A DNA stretch of 64,000 nt from Saccharothrix espanaensis DSM 44229 (GTDB lineage Bacteria > Actinomycetota > Actinomycetes > Mycobacteriales > Pseudonocardiaceae). The stretch lies in assembly GCF_000328705.1 (NCBI RefSeq), contig NC_019673.1, positions 4,774,001-4,838,000 of the forward strand, in the 5' to 3' direction. Positions 8,387 through 17,733 of this stretch are shown here, piece after piece; position 1 is the stretch's first letter, and each line of letters starts with the position of its first letter. The notes under the pieces were generated by a model. It was not told where the DNA came from, did no database searches, and saw only the letters and a program-made list of their open reading frames with translations. Position numbers and translations under genes: made by a program.

Positions 8387-8427
8387 GGCCGATCACCGCG
8401 CGCCCTTGCGGCGCAACGTGATCGGCC
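8387..8427 (+). terminator. Hairpin terminator after chitinase
   Basis: GGCCGATCAC (8387-8396) and GTGATCGGCC (8418-8427) form a perfect 10-bp stem, 10 bp after the chitinase stop, with further pairing possible in the loop. There is no U-tract, as is usual for actinomycete terminators. Confidence 0.75.
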
Positions 8428-8499
8428 GTTCGGCGGCGTTCGGGGACCGGCTCCTCCGGGAACCCGGTGGGTGCTGAACCCACCCCCTCGGAGGAGCCG

Positions 8500-9168
8500 A
8501 TGTCCCGGCGCGCGTTGACCGTGCTGTTCGCCGTCCTGCTGACCGGTTGCGGCACGTTCCCCGCCGCCACCGGCGGTTCCGGCGCGGAGAAGGTCCCCAC
8601 CGGGACGCCGGACGCGGCGACCGCCCGCGCCCGGCTGGCCGAACTGCCGGTGGCCGAACCCGGTCGTCTCGACGGCTACGTCCGGGACTGCGACAAGGGC
8701 GCGGCGTGCGTGTTCGGCCAGCCCTGGTTCGACGTGGACGGTGACGGCTGCGACCAGCGCAGCCAGGTGCTCGCGCGTGACCTGGTGGACGTCAAGGTCA
8801 AGGAAGGCCGCTGCGCGGTCACGTCCGGCACGCTGTACGACCCGTACACCGGGGAGACGATCACCAGCGTGTCCAAGATCCAGATCGACCACGTCGTGCC
8901 GTTGGCCGAGATGTGGCGCAGCGGCGCGTCCGCGTGGACCCCCGAACGCCGCACGGCCGCCGCCAACGACCTGCGCAACCTCGTTGCCGTGCAGGGGAAG
9001 GCGAACCAGTCCAAAGGGGACAAGACGCCGGACGAGTGGATGCCGCCGAGCCCCGGCTACGCCTGCGCGTACGCCCGGATCTACGTGGGCGTCAAAGCCG
9101 ACTTCGGGCTGACCGTGAGCACCCCGGAACGCACCGCGCTGGAGCAGACCCTGACCCCCTGTCCCTGA
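8500..9168 (+). CDS. Lipoprotein HNH endonuclease (DUF1524-like)
   Basis: A 222-residue protein with a lipoprotein signal (VLFAVLLTGC, lipobox Cys17), so it is probably anchored on the outer face of the membrane. The HNH core runs from residue 129 (IDHVVPLAEMW, catalytic His131) through DLRNLVAVQGKANQSKGDK, ending in PDEW, as in actinobacterial HNH/DUF1524 nucleases. Likely role: degradation of extracellular DNA for nutrients or competition. GGAGGAG directly precedes ATG 8500 and rules out an earlier start at 8467. Cysteines at 64, 70, 84 and 105 may form disulfides, consistent with export. Confidence 0.9.
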   Translation: MSRRALTVLFAVLLTGCGTFPAATGGSGAEKVPTGTPDAATARARLAELPVAEPGRLDGYVRDCDKGAACVFGQPWFDVDGDGCDQRSQVLARDLVDVKVKEGRCAVTSGTLYDPYTGETITSVSKIQIDHVVPLAEMWRSGASAWTPERRTAAANDLRNLVAVQGKANQSKGDKTPDEWMPPSPGYACAYARIYVGVKADFGLTVSTPERTALEQTLTPCP

Positions 9169-9279
9169 TCCGCCGCGCCGGCGTCGAACGGACGTGGAGG
9201 TTCGGGGGGTCGTGGTTCCGGACGTCCGGGTGGTGCGGGATTCGTTGCGCGAGAAGAGTTTTTTGCCCCGGTCGGCTCG
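9169..9279. other. Non-coding start of the gap before the amidohydrolase
   Basis: The gap 9169-9472 has no intact gene. Its first part shows nothing I can name; the second part contains the phosphotransferase remnant at 9280-9377. The final hundred bases carry GGGACC/CGGGACG-like short repeats and the 3' flank of the amidohydrolase. Confidence 0.3.
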
Positions 9280-9377
9280 TGTCCCGGTTCGACCAGGTCG
9301 CCGAGGCGCTCGCCGGCGACTCCCTGGTGCACGGCGACTTCCACAGCCAATCCGTCCACCTGGGACCCACCCGCTGA
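9280..9377 (+). pseudogene. Remnant of an aminoglycoside-phosphotransferase-like protein
   Basis: The plus strand reads RFDQVAEALAGDSLVHGDFH and ends soon after at a stop. LVHGDFH is the catalytic loop (Brenner motif, HGDxH) of APH/choline-kinase-fold phosphotransferases, preceded by the usual helix. Upstream sequence lacks the N-lobe and downstream sequence lacks the metal-binding D, so this is a short relic. Confidence 0.45.
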
Positions 9378-9472
9378 CCGCGCACCTGGGGCGCTGAGGG
9401 GGTAGGACCGGGACCGGGACGTGCTCGGCCGACTCCGGCCACGGGACGTCCCGTGGCCGAAGTCAACCGTGG

Positions 9473-11104
9473 TCAGCGCTTGAAGACCTGGCGGCCGGCG
9501 AACCAGGTCTCGGTCACCGCCGTCGTGTAGAGGTCGCCGATCGCGCTCTCGAACGGGTTGCGGTCCAGGATCACGAAGTCGGCGGACTTGCCGGGGGTCA
9601 GCGACCCGGTCACGTCGTCCACGCCCATCGCGCGGGCCCCGGACAGGGTGAACGCCTCGACGGCTTCGGTGAGCGTGATCGCCTGCTCGGGCCACAGCGC
9701 GCCTGGGTGCGCGCCCGCCGGGTCCTGCCGGGTGACCAGGCCCTGGATGCCCTCCCACGCGTTGGGCGACTCGCTGACCGGCCAGTCCGACCCGCCCGCG
9801 ACCAGCGCGCCGCTGTCGAGCAGCGACCGGTTGGGCTGCATCCGGGACGCGCGGTCGGCGGGCAGCACGTTCGCGATCGCCGACGGGATCACCCCGGGCA
9901 CCCACAGGAACGGCGAGATGTCCGCGGCGACGCCCAGCGCGCCGAACCGGGCCAGGTCGTCGGGGTGCACGAACTGCCCGTGCGCCACCTGGAACCTGGT
10001 CTCGGTGTGGCCTTCGCCGCGCAGCTTCTCGACCGCGTCGAGGGTCGCGCGGACCGCGGCGTCGCCGGTGCAGTGGATCTTGGCGGAGAGCCCGGCGGTC
10101 GCGGCGGCGCGCAACCAGCCCTCCAGCTCGGCCGGCGGCATGGTCGGCGCGCCGTGGAAGCACGCGCCGTGCACGTCGTCGGGCAGGTAGGGCTCCAGGA
10201 ACGCGGCGGTGCGGGTGGGCGGGACGCCGTCGAGGAAGATCTTCACGAAGTCCGGCCGGTGGTGCTCGCCGCGGTAGCGCCCGGCCAGCGCCATCAGCTC
10301 CGAGCCGATCGGGTCGAAGCCGAAGATGGGGTCGTTGACCAGAAGCGACGACACCACCCAGGCGGCCAGTTCACCGGCGTCGTCCAGCGTCTTGAGCGCG
10401 TTGAGGATGTCGACCGAGACGCCGGCGTCCTGGAACGCGGTGATGCCGTAGGAGTGCAGGACGCCGATCGCGTGCCGGGACGCCCGCGCGTGCTGCTCCT
10501 CGGTCAGCGTGCCGGTCTTCCGCACCGCCCGCTCGACCTGCACGCCCGCCGCCTCCAGCAGCACGCCGGTGGGCGCGCCGGTGGCCGGGTCGCGCACGAT
10601 CACGCCGCCCGCCGGGTCCGGGGTCGCCGCGGTCACGCCGGCCAGTTCCAGCGCCCGGCTGCTCACCCACCGGTTGTGCCTGCTGTCGTCGGTGAGCATG
10701 ACCGGCCGGCCGGCCGCCGCCGCGTCCAGCGCGTGCCGGGCCGACTCCCGCGACAGCGTCTCGACCAGCGTCGACGCCCACGCGCCGCCGACCACCCACT
10801 CGTCCGGGCCGAGGTCGCGCGACCAGTCGCGGACCGCGTCGAGGATCGCCTCGAAGCCGTGGTCGCCGCCGAACCCGAGCTCGAACAGCGCGGACCGCCC
10901 GGCCAGCGCGTGGTGGTTGTGCACGTCGACCAGGCCGGGCATGACGAACGCGCCGCCCAGGTCGCGGACCTCGGTGCCCGGTCCGGGCACGACCTCGTCG
11001 AGCGAGAGCACGCGGCCACCTTCGACGGCCAGCGTCGTGGCGTGGGGGCGCGCGCTGTCGACCGTGTGGACCGTCGCGTTGGTGAGGATCAGATCGGCTG
11101 CCAA
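9473..11104 (-). CDS. YtcJ-type amidohydrolase (Amidohydro_3)
   Basis: A 543-residue metal-dependent hydrolase. It opens with the composite beta-domain of the superfamily (LILTNATVHTVDSARP), then the HxH metal pair in GLVDVHNHHALAG, a metal-ligand histidine in KIHCTGDAAV, and the late Asp in VAGGSDWPVSESPN. The C-terminus (GSLTPGKSADFVILDRNPF) is the standard closing segment. YtcJ-like members hydrolyse N-acyl, formamide or cyclic amide bonds. TTG 11104 is chosen because GGGAG lies about 11 bp upstream; more distal codons do not resemble the family. No signal peptide, so cytosolic. The adjacent CynX-like transporter on the same strand may move its substrate or product. Confidence 0.9.
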   Translation of the reverse strand: MAADLILTNATVHTVDSARPHATTLAVEGGRVLSLDEVVPGPGTEVRDLGGAFVMPGLVDVHNHHALAGRSALFELGFGGDHGFEAILDAVRDWSRDLGPDEWVVGGAWASTLVETLSRESARHALDAAAAGRPVMLTDDSRHNRWVSSRALELAGVTAATPDPAGGVIVRDPATGAPTGVLLEAAGVQVERAVRKTGTLTEEQHARASRHAIGVLHSYGITAFQDAGVSVDILNALKTLDDAGELAAWVVSSLLVNDPIFGFDPIGSELMALAGRYRGEHHRPDFVKIFLDGVPPTRTAAFLEPYLPDDVHGACFHGAPTMPPAELEGWLRAAATAGLSAKIHCTGDAAVRATLDAVEKLRGEGHTETRFQVAHGQFVHPDDLARFGALGVAADISPFLWVPGVIPSAIANVLPADRASRMQPNRSLLDSGALVAGGSDWPVSESPNAWEGIQGLVTRQDPAGAHPGALWPEQAITLTEAVEAFTLSGARAMGVDDVTGSLTPGKSADFVILDRNPFESAIGDLYTTAVTETWFAGRQVFKR

Positions 11105-11291
11105 GGTACGGGCACTCCCGGTCGGGTCGCGGAAAACCGGAGTTCGGGCCCGCACGGCGAGCGCGGCCGGCGCCAACTCCGCTGACCCCGGCAGTCTTGG
11201 CGTGCCGCGGCCGCCGCGGAACCGGCGTGCACCGCGCCGTGCGGCACCGGACAAGAAGGATGCACTGACGACCAACCACCCGCCACCCGGG

Positions 11292-12458
11292 TCAGGCCGA
11301 CGGTGCCCACCCGCGCCGCCCGGCGGCGAACGACAGGACCACCTGGAGGGCGCACACGCCGATCAGGACCAGGATCGGGACCGACCACGAGCCGGTCACG
11401 TCGCGCAGCACGCCGACCAGCAGCGGCCCGCCGGCGGCGAGCAGGTAGCCGCCACCCTGGGCCAGCGCGGACAGCGCGGCGGTGTCGGCGGGCGTCCGGG
11501 TCCGCAGCCCGAACAGCGCCAGGGTCAGCGGGAACACCCCGCCGCCCACGCCGATCAGCACCGCCCACAGCCACGGCGCGGTCGCCGGCGCGGTGAGCAG
11601 CCCGGTGAGCCCCAGCACCTCGAACGCGGTCAGGACCGCGCCGAGGCAGCCCTGGGCGCGCAACCGGGACGCCAGGACCGGGACCGCGAAGTACACCGGC
11701 ACCCCGGCGAGCACGCTGACCGACAGCAGCACGCCGGCCTGGCCCGGGGAGAACCCGGCGTCGTGGTAGATCGCGGGCAGCCAGGCCATCACCACGAACG
11801 CGAGCAGCGACTGGGTGGCGAACAGCAGCGTCACCGCCCACGCGACCGGGCTGCGCAGCACGGCCCGGACCGACGTCGCCGTCCCGCCGGCCCGGCCGGA
11901 CCGGCGGGTCTGCGGCAGCCAGAGCAACAGGGCCACGGCGGCGGGCACGGACCACGCGGCCAGCCCGCCGCGCCAGCCGCCGGCGATCGCGCCCACGGGG
12001 ACGGTCGCCGCGGCCCCGACCGCCGCGCCGACCGACATCACCGCGCTGTACGCGCCGGTGACCTCCCCGACGCGGTGCGGGAACTCCTCCTTGACCACCA
12101 CCGGGACCAGCACGTTCGCCGTGGCGATCCCGGCGCACGCGAGGACCGTGCCGACCAGCAGCGCGCCCTCGCCGCCGGCCACCCGGACCACCAGGCCGAC
12201 GAGCAGCACGCCGACGCCGAGCCCGAGCCCGGCCGCCGCGCCGAGCCGCCGCACCACCCGGGGCGTGGCCACCGCCACGACGCCGAAGCACAGGACCGGC
12301 AGGGTCGCGACGGTCGACGCGACGACGGACGACATCCCCAGGTCGGCGCGCGCCTGGTCGAGCACCGCGCCCAGGCTGGTGACGGCGACCCGCAGGTTCG
12401 CGGCGATCAGCACGACCCCGACCAGGACGGCGAGCACCCCGGCCGGCGGCCGGCTCAT
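11292..12458 (-). CDS. MFS transporter, CynX/NimT family
   Basis: A 388-residue membrane protein with about 12 hydrophobic segments separated by short basic loops (ATPRVVRRLG after TM3, LPQTRRSGRAGG in the central loop). The start VLIAANLRVAVTSLGAVLDQ is characteristic of the CynX/NimT branch of the major facilitator superfamily, whose members carry cyanate, nitroimidazoles or unknown small molecules. It sits 187 bp upstream of the amidohydrolase gene on the same strand, so they may form one unit. Whether it imports or exports cannot be read from the sequence. Confidence 0.9.
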   Translation of the reverse strand: MSRPPAGVLAVLVGVVLIAANLRVAVTSLGAVLDQARADLGMSSVVASTVATLPVLCFGVVAVATPRVVRRLGAAAGLGLGVGVLLVGLVVRVAGGEGALLVGTVLACAGIATANVLVPVVVKEEFPHRVGEVTGAYSAVMSVGAAVGAAATVPVGAIAGGWRGGLAAWSVPAAVALLLWLPQTRRSGRAGGTATSVRAVLRSPVAWAVTLLFATQSLLAFVVMAWLPAIYHDAGFSPGQAGVLLSVSVLAGVPVYFAVPVLASRLRAQGCLGAVLTAFEVLGLTGLLTAPATAPWLWAVLIGVGGGVFPLTLALFGLRTRTPADTAALSALAQGGGYLLAAGGPLLVGVLRDVTGSWSVPILVLIGVCALQVVLSFAAGRRGWAPSA

Positions 12459-12494
12459 CGTCGCCGGAGGGCGGGTCGCCGCGCGCCGACGTGG

Positions 12495-13265
12495 TCACGC
12501 CGCACCGGCGGCACCCGCCTCGACGTGAGCGGCGACAAGCCGGCGCAGCGCCCCGACGGCGGTGGCGAACAGCGGTTCCACGGCCGGCGCGGGCCCGCCG
12601 TCACGGATGGCGTCCTCGCTCCACATCAGCACGACACCGCCGGTCCGCACGTCGAGCACGGACCCGACGACGAGGACCGCCGCGGTCTCCATCTCGGAGC
12701 TGATCGCCCCGCCCCGGCGCCAGATGTCGAGGCGTTCGACCAGCGCCGCGGCGAGCGGCATCCGCTCGGGTTCCATCTCGCCGTAGTAGGAGTCCTTGGT
12801 GTGCACGATTCCGCGCCGGTGCGGCACTCCCCCGGCGACCGCCGCTTCCTGGAGGGCCAGCACCACGTCGATCGACGCCACGGCGGGGAACTCGACGGGC
12901 AGGTACTGCCGGGTGGTCCCCTCGTCGCGGATCGCGGCGGTGACGACGGCCAGTTCCCCGTTGCCGATGTCGGGCCGCAGCGAACCGGACACGCCGACGC
13001 GGATCATCGTGTGGACGCCGAGCGCGGCCAGTTCCTCCACCGCGAGCGCGGTCGACGGCCCGCCGACGCCGGTCGAGGTGACCACGACGGTCTCGCGGTC
13101 GAGGGTCCCGCGCCAGGTCTCGAACTCACGGTTGCGAGCGACGAAGACGGGGTCGTCGAGGTGCGCGGCGAGTGCGGCGACGTGGTCGGGGTTGTTCGGC
13201 AGCAGCGCGTAGCCGCCGACGTCCCCGGCGGTGAGGTGCAGGTGGTGGGCGCGGCCGTCGGCCAT
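12495..13265 (-). CDS. Uridine-phosphorylase-like nucleoside phosphorylase
   Basis: A 256-residue member of the PNP/UDP family (NP-I). It has the phosphate-binding GVGGPSTALAVEEL and RVGVSGSLRPD segments and the base/ribose site SEMETAAVLVVGSV (the Glu-Met-Glu typical of hexameric nucleoside phosphorylases). The usual reaction is nucleoside plus phosphate to base plus ribose-1-phosphate; length and motif fit uridine phosphorylase. ATG 13265 has GGGAGG 5-6 bp upstream, so it is preferred over the earlier in-frame start at 13316. It is divergent from the FCD regulator and nucleobase ABC genes, consistent with salvage of pyrimidine nucleosides. Confidence 0.88.
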   Translation of the reverse strand: MADGRAHHLHLTAGDVGGYALLPNNPDHVAALAAHLDDPVFVARNREFETWRGTLDRETVVVTSTGVGGPSTALAVEELAALGVHTMIRVGVSGSLRPDIGNGELAVVTAAIRDEGTTRQYLPVEFPAVASIDVVLALQEAAVAGGVPHRRGIVHTKDSYYGEMEPERMPLAAALVERLDIWRRGGAISSEMETAAVLVVGSVLDVRTGGVVLMWSEDAIRDGGPAPAVEPLFATAVGALRRLVAAHVEAGAAGAA

Positions 13266-13323
13266 GGTTCCTCCCAGGGGGTGCGTCACGATCAACTGAT
13301 CACAGTCAGGATTCACGCACGTT

Positions 13324-13337
13324 CGTCAGTATTGACG
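13324..13337. promoter_or_regulatory. Possible operator between phosphorylase and regulator
   Basis: CGTCA-N4-TGACG lies in the 130-bp divergent region, about midway between the phosphorylase ATG (13265) and the regulator GTG (13396). Its place suits control of both directions by the FCD-domain regulator. The arms are short, so this is tentative. Confidence 0.35.
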
Positions 13338-13395
13338 GACACACTAGGCGGCTATTACCTTCCCCACAACAACTTGACGACGAGGGAGCCGGAGC

Positions 13396-14142
13396 GTGCA
13401 CCACACGCCACCGATCGAATCCGCACTGCTGGCCGCCATGAGCGCGCAAGCGGGCCCGATGGGCGCCCGCGCGGCGCTGGTACACCTGCGGGACAAGGGG
13501 TTCGAGGTCAGCGAGTCGACCATCAGCCGACTGCTGCGGGAGCTGGACGACCGGGCGCTGACCGCGTCGCTGGGCAAGAAGGGCCGGGTGCTGACCGAGG
13601 AGGGCCGGCGGGCCGCCGCCAACCTCCTGCTCGACAGCAGGCGGGCGTCCAACTTCGCCGACGCCCTCAACCTGCGCGACGTCCACGACCTGGTGGACCA
13701 CCTGGCGGGGCGACGGGGGATCGAGCGGGAAGCCGCCCGCGCCGCCGCCCTGCGGGCCCGGCCCGAGGAGGTGGCGCGGCTGCACGAGATGGTCGAGACC
13801 TCCGGGTCCGGGCGCTGGCAGGAGCGGCTGGGCTTCCACCGCTCCATCGGCGAGGTCTCGCACAACAAGCAGATCCAGGCCATCACCACCACGTTGTTCG
13901 ACGAACGCCTCGACCCGCTGGAACACCTGCTGGTGCTGATCGGGATCAAGCAGGAAGCACTGGTGCGCTGGGACGAGGAGCACCGCGCCATCGTGGCGGC
14001 CATCTCGGCCCGGGACCCGGACCGCGCCGAGGACCTGATGGTCGTCCACCTCGACGGGATGATCCGGGACACCGAGCTGTTCGCCGACGGCGGCAACGCC
14101 CACGTCATCCACGCGGTACTCGCCGAGATCGAGTCCACGTGA
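13396..14142 (+). CDS. FCD-domain regulator with atypical winged helix
   Basis: A 248-residue regulator. The C-terminal part, from about residue 90 (LVDHLAGRRGIEREAARAAA through FHRSIGEVSHN and WDEEHRAIVAAISARDPDRA), is the all-helical FCD ligand-binding domain of FadR-type regulators. The N-terminal 70 residues (GARAALVHLRDKGFEVSEST, SRLLRELDDRALT, GKKGRVLTEEGRRAA) look like the HTH_12/NrpR-type winged helix rather than a GntR domain. GTG 13396 is the first start after the divergent promoter. It precedes the nucleobase ABC genes by 54 bp and is presumably their local regulator. Confidence 0.8.
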   Translation: MHHTPPIESALLAAMSAQAGPMGARAALVHLRDKGFEVSESTISRLLRELDDRALTASLGKKGRVLTEEGRRAAANLLLDSRRASNFADALNLRDVHDLVDHLAGRRGIEREAARAAALRARPEEVARLHEMVETSGSGRWQERLGFHRSIGEVSHNKQIQAITTTLFDERLDPLEHLLVLIGIKQEALVRWDEEHRAIVAAISARDPDRAEDLMVVHLDGMIRDTELFADGGNAHVIHAVLAEIEST

Positions 14143-14196
14143 CCACCGCGTCCCGCCCACCCGGGTGAGCGGGACGCACATCGTTCGGGAGCGCAG

Positions 14197-15240
14197 ATGA
14201 ACCGGATCCTCTTGCAGCACGGGACGAGCCGCCACGGGATGAGCCGCCGCTCGTTCCTGCGGACCACGGGGCGGGGCGCGTCGGCCGCGGCCGGCCTCTG
14301 GCTGGCCGGCTGCGGCGTGGGCGGCGACGGCGGCACCGCCGGGGGTCGGGTGTCGGTGAAACTGGGCTGGATCCCGAACATCGAGTACTCCGGCATCTTC
14401 GTCGGCGTCGCGGACGGGCTCTACGCCAAGCGCGGCCTGGAGGTCGAGGTCGTGCCCGGCGGGCCGAACTCGCCGGTGGCCCCGCTGGTCACCACGAGCC
14501 GGGTGGACGTCGGCATCGAGGCGATCCCGGAGAACGTGGCCACCGCCGTGGCCGGGGGCGCCAAGCTCAAGATCGTCGGGGCCGGCCTGCGCAAGAGCCC
14601 GGAGTGCTGGATCTCGTTGGCCGACAAGGCGATCACCGAGCCCAAGCAGATCGAGGGCAAGAAGCTCGGGATCACGTTGGCGGGCAAGAACACCGCCTTG
14701 GTGTTCCTGAAGCGCAACGGCGTCGACCCGGACAAGGTCACCCTGGTGCCCATCCAGTTCGACCCCGCTCCCCTGGCGGCCCGCGAGGTCGACGCGATCT
14801 GGGGGTTCGCGTCGAACCAGCCGGTGGCGCTGGGCCTGCGCGGCATCGAGACCCACGTGATGCCGTTGGCCGACTACGGCTTCAACCGGATGCAGAGCGT
14901 GTTCTTCGTGTCGCAGGCGACCTTGGACGACCCGGTCGCGCGGGAGAACGCCCGCAAGTTCCTGCTCGGCAGCCGGGACGGCTGGGACGCCGCGCTCAAG
15001 AGCCACCAGCGCGCGGCGGAGGTGACGGTCGAGAAGTACGGCAAGGACCTCGGCCTCAAGCTGGACGAGCAGCTCAAGGCGCTGTCCGCGATGGCCCCGT
15101 ACGTCACCTCGGCCGACCTGGTCGACCAGGGTCTGCTCTGGATGCCCGAATCGCTCGTCGAAGAGACCATCGCCAGCCTGGGCAGCATCGGCATCACCGC
15201 CGACAAGTCGTTGTTCACCAACGAACTGCTGCAGGGGTGA
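14197..15240 (+). CDS. NMT1/THI5-type ABC substrate-binding lipoprotein
   Basis: A 347-residue binding protein. The N-terminus has a twin-arginine motif (SRRSFLR, residues 16-22) followed by a lipobox (LAGC), so it is probably Tat-exported and lipid-anchored. The mature part is the NMT1/SsuA-like periplasmic-binding fold ([31 protein letters not shown]). Members near pyrimidine enzymes bind pyrimidine or thiamine-precursor ligands. ATG 14197 has GGGAG upstream; the internal ATG 14239, just ahead of the Arg pair, is possible. It is followed after 25 bp by its ATPase. Ligand inferred as a nucleobase-like compound. Confidence 0.9.
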   Translation: MNRILLQHGTSRHGMSRRSFLRTTGRGASAAAGLWLAGCGVGGDGGTAGGRVSVKLGWIPNIEYSGIFVGVADGLYAKRGLEVEVVPGGPNSPVAPLVTTSRVDVGIEAIPENVATAVAGGAKLKIVGAGLRKSPECWISLADKAITEPKQIEGKKLGITLAGKNTALVFLKRNGVDPDKVTLVPIQFDPAPLAAREVDAIWGFASNQPVALGLRGIETHVMPLADYGFNRMQSVFFVSQATLDDPVARENARKFLLGSRDGWDAALKSHQRAAEVTVEKYGKDLGLKLDEQLKALSAMAPYVTSADLVDQGLLWMPESLVEETIASLGSIGITADKSLFTNELLQG

Positions 15241-15265
15241 CGCGGTGCCGGACCGGAGGGAAGCC

Positions 15266-16093
15266 ATGCTCGGAGCCAGGACGCGGGTCGACGCCGGACC
15301 CGCCGGCGGCGCGACGCCGGCCGACGGGATCGCCGTCGAGGGGTTGGCCAAGACCTTCCTCGGCGACTCGGCGCCGGTGGAAGCGTTGCGGGACTTCACC
15401 TACCGCTCGCGACGGGGTGAGTTCGTCGGCCTGCTCGGCCCGTCGGGATGTGGGAAGTCCACGGTCCTGCGGGTGCTCGCCGACCTGGAGGTGCCGACCG
15501 CCGGCACCGTCACCGTCCACGGCGACACGCCCCGGCAGCTGCGCGAGCGGCACGGCATCGGCGTCGCCTTCCAGGACGCCGGGCTGCTGCCGTGGCGCAC
15601 GGTGGAGGCGAACATCCGGCTGCCGCTGGAGGTCGCGGGCCGCAAGGACGAACAGGAGGTCGCCGACCTGATCAAGCTGGTCGGGCTGACCGGGTTCGAG
15701 AAGGCCCGCCCGTCCCAGCTCTCCGGCGGCATGCGACAGCGCGTCTCGCTGGCGCGGTCCCTGGTGACCCGCCCGGAACTGCTCCTGCTCGACGAGCCGT
15801 TCGGCGCGCTGGACGACCTGACCCGCCAGCGGCTCAACTTCGAGCTCCAGCGGATCTGGTCGGAGCGCGGCACGACCACCGTGCTGGTCACCCACGGCAT
15901 CGCGGAGGCCGTGCTGCTGTCGGACACCGTCGTGCTGATGTCCCCGCGCCCCGGCACGATCATGGAGATCGTCCCCGTCGACCTGCCCCGCCCGAGGACG
16001 GCGGGAGTCCTGCTGGACAAGGCGTTCCACGCGCTGTGCGACGAACTGGCCCGGAAGCTGTTCGCGGGCGGCGAAGACGGGACGCCGAAGTGA
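15266..16093 (+). CDS. ABC transporter ATPase, nitrate/sulfonate/taurine type
   Basis: A 275-residue nucleotide-binding protein. Walker A is GPSGCGKST, the Q-loop is [12 protein letters not shown], the signature is [15 protein letters not shown], Walker B is [13 protein letters not shown] and the H-loop is [11 protein letters not shown]. The AFQxxxLLPW signature and overall length match the NrtC/SsuB/ThiZ group. ATG 15266 has GGAGGGA 4-5 bp upstream; a GTG at 15245 is the alternative start. It overlaps the permease gene by 4 bp (GTGA), so both are translated together. It powers import of the ligand carried by the neighbouring binding protein. Confidence 0.93.
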   Translation: MLGARTRVDAGPAGGATPADGIAVEGLAKTFLGDSAPVEALRDFTYRSRRGEFVGLLGPSGCGKSTVLRVLADLEVPTAGTVTVHGDTPRQLRERHGIGVAFQDAGLLPWRTVEANIRLPLEVAGRKDEQEVADLIKLVGLTGFEKARPSQLSGGMRQRVSLARSLVTRPELLLLDEPFGALDDLTRQRLNFELQRIWSERGTTTVLVTHGIAEAVLLSDTVVLMSPRPGTIMEIVPVDLPRPRTAGVLLDKAFHALCDELARKLFAGGEDGTPK

Positions 16094-17685
16094 CCGCCGC
16101 GGTGCTGCGCCGCGCCGCCGCGCCCGTCCTGACGGTGGCGGCGCTGCTCCTGCTGTGGCAGGCCGCCTCGTCGTCGGGCACCCTGGCGGCGGTGGTGCCC
16201 TCGCCGCTGGACGTCCTGCGGCAGATGGGCGCCGACGCGGACTACTACCCGCAGAACGCGGCCGCCACCATGGCCACCGCGGGGCAGGGTTACCTGTGGG
16301 GCAACGGTATCGCGATCGCCCTGGCGCTGTGCACGCTCCCCTTCCCCCGGGTGCAGGCGTTCCTGGAACGGGTCGCGGTCGGCGCGATCGCGCTGCCGCT
16401 GATCGCCATCGCACCGCTGCTCGCGATCGCGTTCCCGGGCAACGTCCCCAGCGTCATCCTCGCCGCGCAGGCCGTCGTGTTCACCACCCTGGTCGCGACC
16501 GTGCTCGGCCTCACCAGCGTGGACAAGACGTCGGTCGAGGTGATCCGGGCGTCCGGCGGCTCGGAGTGGACGGTCATCCGCAAGGTCCGGCTGCCCGCCG
16601 CGGTCCCGAGCTGCGTCGCCGGCCTCCAGGTGGCCGCACCGAGCGCCATCCTGGGCGCGATCATCGGCGAGTACATGGGCGGCACCCGCGGGCTCGGGGT
16701 CGCGATGATCCAGGCCCAGGGCGCGTTCGACATCCCGCGGGCGTGGGGGCTGGCGATCGTCACGTCGGTGCTGGCCGCGGCGGCGTTCCTGGTGCTGCCC
16801 GCCGTGACCCGGCTGGTGCTGCCGTGGACCCGGTCCGCCGACACCGTGCTGGGCGCCCGCGCGCAGCGCCGGGCGCGCACCGTGGACGGCCGGTTCTCCG
16901 GGCTGCGCCGGCTGGTCGTGGCCGTGGTCTCCACGGTCGTCGGGGTCGTGGTGGCCTGGTGGCTGCTCGTGCTGGTGGTGCCCGGCGGAGCGGCCGTGGC
17001 GCGCGGCCCGGTCGAGGTCTACCGCTACTTCGCCGACGGCGCGACGCGGCTGGTCACCTCCGACGGCGAGACCCAGGGCGCGGTGTCGTACCTGCTCTCG
17101 TCGTTGGGGCAGACGGTCGTGGACGCGGGCATCGGGTTCGCCGCCGGTCTCCTGCTCGCCGTGGTGACGGCCGTGGCCGCTCACGAGTTCCCGCTGGTCG
17201 AACGGGTCCTGATGCCGATCTCGATCGCCCTGCGGTCGGTGCCGATCGTCGCCGCGATGCCGTTGCTGGCGCTGGTGTTCGGGCGCGGCGTGGTCGCGGT
17301 GACCGTGCTCATCGCGGTGATGACGTTCTTCCCCGTGCTGGTGAACCTCCTGCTGGCGATGAAGGCCGTGCCGCGCAGCGCCCGCGACCTGTTCAGCGCG
17401 GTCGGGGCCGGCCGCCGACAACGGGTCGCCAAGCTGCTGATCCCGTACGCGCTGCCGGCGCTGCTCGCGTCGGTGAAGGTCGCGCTGCCGCTGTCGGTGG
17501 GCGCGGCGATGGTGGCCGAGTGGCTGGCCACCGGGCACGGCCTGGGGGCGTCGATGACCGTCGCCGCCACGCTGTCCGACTACGACTTCGTGTGGGGCGG
17601 GGTCGCCGTGGTGCTGCTGGTCTCCCTGGCGGCGTACCACGTCGCGAACGCGCTGGAGGACTCCGCGCTGCGCCGACTCGAATGA
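16090..17685 (+). CDS. Fused double-domain ABC permease
   Basis: A 531-residue permease containing two BPD_transp_1 domains in tandem: residues about 1-250 and 270-531. Each has its own EAA-like coupling loop, [20 protein letters not shown] in the first half and [20 protein letters not shown] in the second. SsuC/ThiX-type importers normally use two identical single-domain subunits; here both are on one chain, with a linker around [18 protein letters not shown]. Start GTG 16090 overlaps the ATPase stop. This gives a complete importer with one permease gene. An asymmetric substrate path is likely since the halves differ. Confidence 0.9.
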   Translation: MTAAVLRRAAAPVLTVAALLLLWQAASSSGTLAAVVPSPLDVLRQMGADADYYPQNAAATMATAGQGYLWGNGIAIALALCTLPFPRVQAFLERVAVGAIALPLIAIAPLLAIAFPGNVPSVILAAQAVVFTTLVATVLGLTSVDKTSVEVIRASGGSEWTVIRKVRLPAAVPSCVAGLQVAAPSAILGAIIGEYMGGTRGLGVAMIQAQGAFDIPRAWGLAIVTSVLAAAAFLVLPAVTRLVLPWTRSADTVLGARAQRRARTVDGRFSGLRRLVVAVVSTVVGVVVAWWLLVLVVPGGAAVARGPVEVYRYFADGATRLVTSDGETQGAVSYLLSSLGQTVVDAGIGFAAGLLLAVVTAVAAHEFPLVERVLMPISIALRSVPIVAAMPLLALVFGRGVVAVTVLIAVMTFFPVLVNLLLAMKAVPRSARDLFSAVGAGRRQRVAKLLIPYALPALLASVKVALPLSVGAAMVAEWLATGHGLGASMTVAATLSDYDFVWGGVAVVLLVSLAAYHVANALEDSALRRLE

Positions 17686-17733
17686 CCCGCCCCCGCCCCC
17701 GGACCCGAACGACGCCGGAATGAGGAAACCCGC

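Noticed and set aside
10509-14168. A very long open frame on the plus strand across the amidohydrolase, transporter and phosphorylase genes
   Set aside because: It is the mirror frame of strongly GC-biased genes on the other strand; its sequence is Arg/Pro/His-rich with no motif.
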